This document shows, in pieces, positions 62,201 through 64,000 of a stretch of DNA of 64,000 nucleotides. The notes under the pieces were generated by a model that was given only the letters and a program-made list of their open reading frames with translations, searched no databases and was not told where the DNA came from. The first letter of the stretch is position 1; every line of letters starts with the position of its first letter. The position numbers and the translations under genes were made by a program. Origin of the DNA: Sipunculus nudus (lineage: Eukaryota > Annelida > Sipuncula > Golfingiida > Sipunculidae); contig CM049307.1 in assembly GCA_026874595.1 (NCBI GenBank), forward strand, positions 74,810,643 through 74,874,642, given 5' to 3'.

Positions 62201-63037
62201 TTGAAAGTATTTGCACGAGTATTCATATACTTTCATTTTTACCTAAATTCCCATTCTTTATGCAAGAAATTTTATAATGGAGTACATAATCATATTCTTA
62301 TTTAAATACAATTACAAAGTATTCGCACCATGTCTGGTATTTATTCAGTTTTCACCAAATAATGATGTTGAGAATCCAGAATATACAAAATTCACACATT
62401 TAAATAATGATCATAAGTACCTGGTTTTATGGCTTTTATTTATATTAAAAAATAACTGTAAAAAATTTATTTTGGCCTAATTTCACATCAATGTACACAC
62501 TAGACACAGTAGGAATCTAGATTAATATTATCAACTGCATCTTTGTCTATCATTAATTTCCTTCATATAATCCTTAATGATTAGTAATGAATAATATGAT
62601 TTACTTCTTTATCATTAAAAATGAACTGAAAAATGCCATAAGTGACTGCATGGTGTTATTTGGAATATGTGACATTCTACCCATCGATACAAGATTCTTA
62701 TATCATCAGTAATTGCAAGTTAATTTGTTGTTATTATAAACTAACAAATTCCTTTTCTATTTTTCTTTAATTTGTTATTAAAAACCAATAAAAATTTATT
62801 AATTTATTGTTATGTTGTTGGTTAAAACTACTAGATGAGTTGGGTTGAACACCTGGATCAACTGTGGCTGGCCATCAGCTGCCTGGATTCTCCCCTCAAG
62901 CGTGCATAATTTGATGAAAGGTCAACAAGGTCAACATACAGGTGACTCAAGAGGGGCTGGAGAGAGCCAAAGTCTGACAGGGTCTCATAAAAAACATTAA
63001 TAAAAGCTACAATATTTGGCAAATTTCTTTCAGCTTT
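32147..63037 (-). CDS. CCDC33: CCDC33, C2-like and coiled-coil protein (5' end outside window), 14 exons
   Basis: In transcript order the exons are 63037-62940, 61713-61593, 60845-60713, 56957-56824, 56258-56187, 50899-50603, 47694-47647, 44187-43809, 38188-38100, 37208-37037, 35707-35637, 34852-34745, 33673-33557 and 32263-32147. All phases agree, giving 1956 nt (651 residues and a stop). Residues ~1-186 look like part of a C2-type region (TLFTPGAALVIEYYP); 187-301 are proline-rich; ~325-613 are coiled coil. Motifs such as NELIKKNDREKEF, EEACRKQEKVIQKLE, EENKRLRAEI and ARQWSREKSDLLLRLQE match vertebrate CCDC33 (about 960 residues) closely and in the same order. Known work describes CCDC33 as mainly testis-expressed, with a reported peroxisomal link. 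The role in this animal is unknown. Upstream exons lie beyond the window. Confidence 0.93.
32370..33120 (-). mobile_element. Helitron-like repeat, class ATCCC, in last CCDC33 intron
   Basis: On the plus strand it begins TTGTATCCCCAGACAAAGTCGGGATACC; reversed, this is a terminal hairpin with CTTTG in its loop. Two internal units of ~330 bp share GACCTTGACCTTGAATA, ATCTCAA, GACTGACCGAAGATCTTGGAT and TTTTAATACCC. A GGTGGCGCCACC site is at 32705. The opposite end was not found. Confidence 0.6.
33128..33372 (-). mobile_element. TIR repeat (GGTTCTCAGGCAC), partial
   Basis: It is the reverse complement of the 46.76 kb element: ends with GATGCGGGCAGTGCCTGAGA then ACCATACC, and the interior shares GATAAGGGAAAAGCATGA. 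One terminus is lost. Confidence 0.7.
33557..33673 (-). CDS. CCDC33: CCDC33 exon (end of coiled coil)
   Basis: Acceptor cttctacag; donor GTGAGTA. A 117 nt phase 0-0 exon encoding LDENARQWSREKSDLLLRLQ and EAEHGFQRASPSFRDYPKI. The ARxWxREKxDL and RLQExExGF pattern matches vertebrate CCDC33. A longer overlapping minus frame (33553-33912) is a shadow. Confidence 0.93.
33769..34207. mobile_element. Degenerate GGATCCAGG-type TIR element
   Basis: CAGTAGCAGATCCAGGGGGG at the left and TTCCTGGATCTGGCTTTG at the right are imperfect inverted copies resembling the ends at 20017 and 20208. Confidence 0.45.
34745..34852 (-). CDS. CCDC33: CCDC33 exon (coiled coil)
   Basis: Acceptor gtccgtacag; donor GTACGG. 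A 108 nt phase 0-0 exon encoding DQQRALLNKPEDETEKLELY and EKLEKTQGRVYSLERQ. It is equivalent to the LERAQSRILSLESQ block of vertebrate CCDC33. Confidence 0.92.
35637..35707 (-). CDS. CCDC33: CCDC33 exon (coiled coil)
   Basis: Acceptor gatatttcag; donor GTAAGTG. It encodes GSNKDNSGLIEENKRLRAEI then SDLR. It corresponds to the LLAENAKLRTEL block of the vertebrate protein. Confidence 0.9.
36475..36930 (+). mobile_element. Helitron-like repeat, class ATCCGCC, 3'-truncated
   Basis: It starts AACTAGAATATGGGTAGTCG with the 5' palindrome GTAGTC-GACAAGC-GACTAC, then TATCCGCCAAAATCAGAGTA. The body matches the 44.5 kb copy and stops before the 3' hairpin. Confidence 0.8.
37037..37208 (-). CDS. CCDC33: CCDC33 exon (KNDREKE coiled coil)
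   Basis: Acceptor cattgacag; donor GTATGG. It encodes KNDREKEFLKMSHAHSSQQE, LLQKFQDRAQKVKKLEEACR and KQEKVIQKLEGMVANTK. This is the best conserved block and the main reason for the CCDC33 call. It exits in phase 1. Confidence 0.95.
37283..37618 (+). mobile_element. TIR repeat (GGTTCTCAGGCAC family), degraded
   Basis: It shares TTTCAAGAAGATAAAATAA, ATTTTGATAAGATTTCCTTTG and ATTATCATGCTT with the 46.76 kb element, and a degraded terminal CTAAGGCACTGCCC. It lies in a CCDC33 intron. Confidence 0.7.
38100..38188 (-). CDS. CCDC33: CCDC33 exon (coiled coil)
   Basis: Acceptor cttgttttag; donor GTTTGTC. It encodes QLKRKLTSQTAEFKKYKERV then VELQNELIK. The LQNELI(K/R) end is immediately followed by KNDREKE in the next exon, exactly as in vertebrate CCDC33. 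Confidence 0.92.
38931..39100 (+). mobile_element. Possible 5' end of a further AACAAG-type element
   Basis: AACAAGAGCTTTTCTTGACAC has the AACAAG start and a short palindrome (CAAG...CTTG), as in the other Helitron-like families here. The rest of the element is not delimited. Confidence 0.3.
39864..40075. repeat. 113 bp direct duplication
   Basis: The two units start GTTCCCGTTTCACACAC (39864) and GTTCCTGTTTCACACAC (39977). They share CATGCCTATTAAACTA and GAATACTACA.AAGTGTAAGAAA. Confidence 0.8.
40432..41310 (+). other. Two unrecognised open frames in a CCDC33 intron
   Basis: Frames at 40432-40803 (123 codons) and 40969-41310 (113 codons) are long for this AT-rich intron. The second contains a Lys/Leu-rich stretch, YELKEINECLEYGHYKLAKQ. 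The intervening sequence is CpG-richer than its neighbours (CGTCCCGTCAG, GTACGGGCCGAATC). I recognise no domain and see no clear splice sites, so they could be chance or a decayed element. Confidence 0.2.
42430..43200 (+). repeat. ~155 bp tandem-repeat element
   Basis: Five or so units share TGACCTCATTAAATATGCATG, GATTTTGCTG, AATTCAGGTGAGAAACT and ATGAAAATCCAT. The block ends in a GGACAGACAGACAG tract (43177-43191). It is the same family as 16900-17345, in opposite orientation. The unit-plus-microsatellite structure resembles other Helitron-like elements here. Confidence 0.8.
43809..44187 (-). CDS. CCDC33: CCDC33 exon (start of coiled coil)
   Basis: Acceptor tctggtttcag; donor GTAAGG. A 379 nt exon encoding EMPPHDAMENVLPEYSYIFH, a Pro/Gly linker, then heptads from LDHQMKELDRYRVAVHKMGQ through DILALRQQVRDLDAENSKLR. 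It exits in phase 1 after EIIAKY. The DILxLRxQ and LDAEN motifs match vertebrate CCDC33. Confidence 0.92.
44547..45666 (+). mobile_element. Helitron-like element, class ATCCGCC, complete copy
   Basis: The 5' end is AACTAGAATACGGGTAGTCG, with the palindrome GTAGTC...GACTAC (44560-44578), then TATCCGCCAAAA. The 3' end is the hairpin GTATCCGC-AAAA-CTTTG-TTTT-GGCGGATAC (45637-45666). Between them are two to three ~260 bp tandem units. They carry four GGTGGCGCCACC sites (44730, 44860, 45009, 45139) and CAGACAAACAGATGGACGC. No Rep/helicase is encoded, so it would be non-autonomous. Confidence 0.8.
46757..47047 (+). mobile_element. TIR element (GGTTCTCAGGCAC), best copy
   Basis: The left end AAAAAAAGTATGGTTCTCAGGCAC and the right end GTGCCTGAGAACCAAACCTATTTTTT are inverted copies. 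It is ~290 bp, non-coding and AT-rich inside. Two more copies lie at 33128-33372 (inverted) and 37283-37618. Confidence 0.78.
47647..47694 (-). CDS. CCDC33: CCDC33 candidate microexon or alternative first exon
   Basis: The stretch has acceptor tctctgtggccag and donor GTGGGT and is 48 nt, phase 0-0. It encodes TYSRMATLYYRPYTAE, which would run directly into PLKDDEMPP of the next exon. It contains an ATG in frame, so it could instead begin a shorter transcript holding only the coiled coil. The sequence around it is not repetitive. If it is not an exon, the neighbours still join in phase. Confidence 0.55.
47695..50602 (-). other. CCDC33 intron without recognised features
   Basis: AT-rich sequence. 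Phrases near 48740-48840 (GAGGTGCCACTAG, AATTTCAAGGCAATCAATG) faintly recall the 58-60 kb repeat family. There is no coding signal. Confidence 0.5.
50603..50899 (-). CDS. CCDC33: CCDC33 exon (proline-rich linker)
   Basis: Acceptor tgctgcttcag; donor GTATGT. A 297 nt phase 0-0 exon of 99 codons. It starts DAASVPAPADPQLIPALDMT, then has ITRDYYRGRPEVLPHLLD, SPLRTPSPYAESLPSPDL and PPTPLPPRKQQLLNRIIKSP. It is rich in Pro and Ser-Pro, as expected of a disordered linker. GC content is clearly above the flanking introns. Confidence 0.88.
51356..51825 (+). mobile_element. Helitron-like repeat, class ATCCGCC, 3'-truncated
   Basis: It starts AACTAGAATAAGGGTAGTCG with the GTAGTC...GACTTC palindrome and TATCCGCAGAAATCAGAGTG. 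The body matches 44547-45666 to about the CACATGTGACC phrase, then stops. Confidence 0.8.
51903..51972. repeat. Cluster of GTCTAGAC palindromes
   Basis: The 8 bp palindrome GTCTAGAC or its seven-base core occurs about five times in ~55 bp (around 51917, 51925, 51938, 51946 and 51959), with TGTGTCTAGA-type joints. The repeat can fold on itself in several registers. Confidence 0.8.
54272..55951 (+). mobile_element. Pearl-like / Helitron-like element with 180 bp tandem core
   Basis: The 5' end AACTAGATGTGTCGGAACGA includes the palindrome GTGTCG-GAA-CGACAC (54280-54294, imperfect) and then ATGCCCCCGCC. About nine tandem units of mostly 180 bp (some ~140-160) share TAGGAGCCGTAAAACGGTCA, TAGGTCAACCGGGACGAAAC and GCCAATATCTGCAGGCATTG. 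An ACGG-rich tract follows (55884-55905), then the 3' hairpin TATGCCCCGGCCACTTTGTG...GCGGGGGCATA. Left arm, tandem core, ACGG microsatellite and right arm is the known layout of bivalve pearl elements. It lies in a CCDC33 intron and is non-coding. Confidence 0.8.
56187..56258 (-). CDS. CCDC33: CCDC33 exon, 24 codons
   Basis: Acceptor ctacag; donor GTAGGTG. A 72 nt phase 0-0 exon encoding GDQLMTKEEKSPTVGLLLRL and LTTD. It looks like the last strand of the C2-like region. Confidence 0.8.
56296..56452. mobile_element. Tigger/pogo-like MITE
   Basis: CAGTGAAACCTTACCTATTA at the left and CGAGGTTTCACACTA at the right are imperfect inverted ends. Internal AACCACCTCAGTTTAGCGG and TAATGACCACTTTTTT are typical of such relics. 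Confidence 0.5.
56824..56957 (-). CDS. CCDC33: CCDC33 exon (C2-like region, end)
   Basis: Acceptor gcatttcag; donor GTATTT. It encodes APSLMSWRVRNPAGFSTILL and DQSVYRQLISPEGRMGLRVD. It enters with two bases and exits in phase 0 after LPVQ. Confidence 0.85.
57296..60478 (+). mobile_element. Large Helitron-like tandem-repeat element, class GCTCAGCTGA
   Basis: The 5' end AACAAGTGACCCAGGGGTCA includes the palindrome TGACCC-AG-GGGTCA (57300-57313), followed by CGCTCAGCTGA. About eleven units follow, marked by GAAGGATATGGGTAACAG: ~165 bp units first, then ~335 bp units. The longer ones have GGTGGCGCCACC sites at 58137, 58419, 58756, 59765 and 60102. A GACA/GACG tract (60370-60427) precedes the 3' hairpin-like TAGCTCAGATGACTTTCAGT CAGCTGAGCTA. 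The repeats create several look-alike open frames that are not genes. Confidence 0.75.
60479..60690 (+). mobile_element. Second partial GCTCAGCTGA-class element
   Basis: Directly after the larger element comes TTGTGACCTATGGGTCATGA, then GCTCAGCAGA, the 5' signature of the same class. A degraded 3' end follows (CTCAGTTTAATTTCAGCTAG then TAAAGCTGA). There is no tandem core. Confidence 0.5.
60713..60845 (-). CDS. CCDC33: CCDC33 exon (C2-like core)
   Basis: Acceptor gtgccttcag; donor GTAATT. It encodes QQPVWNNLYFFGNSRDNATL and GAALVIEYYPTSA. The PVWN and ALVIEYYP stretches resemble beta strands of the C2-like part of vertebrate CCDC33. It exits in phase 1. Confidence 0.88.
61258..61425. mobile_element. 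Tigger-like relic
   Basis: CAGTAGAAACTCTCTATAATGG with the later GTCCATAATAGAGTGACCA resembles decayed Tigger-type ends. The right terminus is unclear. A similar single left end is at 23192 (CAGTTGAAACCTCTGTTATG). Confidence 0.45.
61593..61713 (-). CDS. CCDC33: CCDC33 exon (C2-like region)
   Basis: Acceptor gtatctaactag; donor GTAATATC. It encodes YDMLEKLPRPAGIAVTTVTF followed by PSPHPGSFAVPPHYSQGHPQ. It enters with one base and exits in phase 0. Confidence 0.85.
61776..61810 (+). mobile_element. Isolated 5' end of a GCTCAGCTGA-class element
   Basis: AACAAGGGACCTATGGGTCA followed by CGACGCTCAGCTG is the class 5' signature. No matching 3' end was found before the next exon. Confidence 0.5.
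62940..63037 (-). CDS. CCDC33: CCDC33 exon (first in window)
   Basis: On the minus strand, acceptor atttttagtttag is followed by AAAGCTGAAAG; donor GTATGT. It encodes KAERNLPNIVAFINVFYETL and SDFGSLQPLLSH plus two bases of a Leu codon. Phase 2 fits the next exon exactly. No start codon is needed, so upstream coding exons must exist. A different frame here has a stop, so the call rests on phase and splice sites. Confidence 0.7.
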
Positions 63038-63094
63038 CTAAACTAAAAATCTGAAATCCTTATGTGTGCATGATATGAAAATTATATCAACAGT

Positions 63095-64000
63095 GCTCAC
63101 GGGAAACAAACGTGCCATGGTCACAGTTGGGCAAAATTTAAGGTACTAATTTTATATTTATACTAATAACTTATAAAATTTGAAAAATTCAGAACTAATT
63201 TTGGGTATTCAATTGAATCTTGATTAAATAATGTTACATCCCTGACAAAAAAGATCTCTAGCTTCAGCAATGCCCTTGTTAAGGGAGTAAATATATTTCT
63301 TGATTTTTTACAAAGTGCATTATGTTTGGGCCCATAACTTAAAAAAAATACACAATACTGACATCATTTCTGGCATGTGCATAGTGAATGTATAGAAAAA
63401 TATGTATATTATATATGATCAAAGTCAGATCAGTGGTTTTGATATTAGGCAGTCTTAAAGTGTAACATTGGTTTTTAATGGAAAAATGAAGTTTTTCATT
63501 GATATCTCGAAGGAATTAAGTTCTAGTGACCAAATTCTTGGCATGGTAGGGGATTTTGGAGAAATCTAACTGTATGCCAAATTTAAGGAACCTAGAGCTG
63601 AAGCTCGGGAGCTGAGCTCTAGCAAACTGCATAACACTAGCAATATGTGACATGGTGCTTGAAAACTTGAATAAAATCTACAGTTTTTGATCAACTGGTT
63701 TCAAATTTTTGGTGTTAACAGTTGAAATGCTAAAAAAAACATGCTGTGAAAATTAAATCCACACCAGTTACAGCAAAAAAACGTGCCATGGTCAAAGTTG
63801 GGCAAAATTTAAGGTACCAATTTTTTATTTTTGCTAATATTTTTAAAAATTTCAAAGATTTTGATCTAATTTTGGGTATACAATTTAATTTTGATTAATA
63901 AAAGTAATATTACTGGAAAAAAAGGGCTTAGCTTTAACAAGTTTTGTGTTAAGTGATAAAATTTCTTTCCTGATTATTTAAAAAATGCATTATGTTTGGG
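63095..64000. repeat. ~670 bp tandem duplication running off the window
   Basis: ACGTGCCATGGTCA.AGTTGGG followed by CAAAATTTAAGGTAC occurs near 63110 and again near 63780. TATGTTTGGG occurs at 63321 and 63991, giving a period of 670 bp. The repeat presumably continues beyond 64000 in the CCDC33 intron. Confidence 0.85.

Overview
This window looks like animal nuclear DNA. It is AT-rich, its genes are split into short exons by kilobase introns with GT-AG borders, and it is full of microsatellites and small mobile elements. Both recognisable genes are metazoan. The repeats point to a mollusc, probably a bivalve: a pearl-like element with a ~180 bp tandem core and an ACGG-rich tract, many Helitron-like non-autonomous elements, a tRNA-derived SINE and TA-flanked MITEs. 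That species inference is mine; the gene calls rest on translated exons.

Gene 1 (+ strand, 2419-23009) is a TMEM255-family four-transmembrane protein. I assembled eight exons whose splice phases all agree. They give a 309-residue protein with four hydrophobic segments, a cysteine-rich loop with a CYCC motif and a proline-rich tail with two PPxY motifs ending PPPYAP. Intron 1 is ~13.9 kb. It holds three members of an unusual element class with TGTC...GACA ends embedded in (TA)n, a Helitron-like relic, and a near-perfect 650 bp inverted repeat around a 684 bp spacer that seems to contain pieces of an unknown gene. Just after exon 5 the exon-intron junction has been amplified as a ~43 bp tandem repeat carrying several splice-donor-like sites.

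Gene 2 (- strand, from 63037 down to 32147, its 5' end beyond the window) is CCDC33. Fourteen phase-consistent exons encode the last 651 residues: a C2-like region, a proline-rich linker and a long coiled coil. The coiled coil closely resembles the vertebrate protein as I recall it. The terminal exon is hidden under a longer antisense reading frame. The two genes converge, with about 9 kb between their stop codons.

The intergenic space and the CCDC33 introns hold minisatellites, MITEs and at least six families of Helitron-like elements. Four of these families start with AAC(A/T)AG plus a short palindrome; several end in a hairpin with a CTTTG-type loop. A 12 bp palindrome, GGTGGCGCCACC, recurs in several otherwise different families. 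The window ends inside a ~670 bp tandem duplication. I saw no rRNA, functional tRNA, CRISPR array or bacterial gene.

The signals most worth following are the TA-anchored palindrome-array elements, the inverted duplication with gene fragments, and the amplified splice-donor junction.
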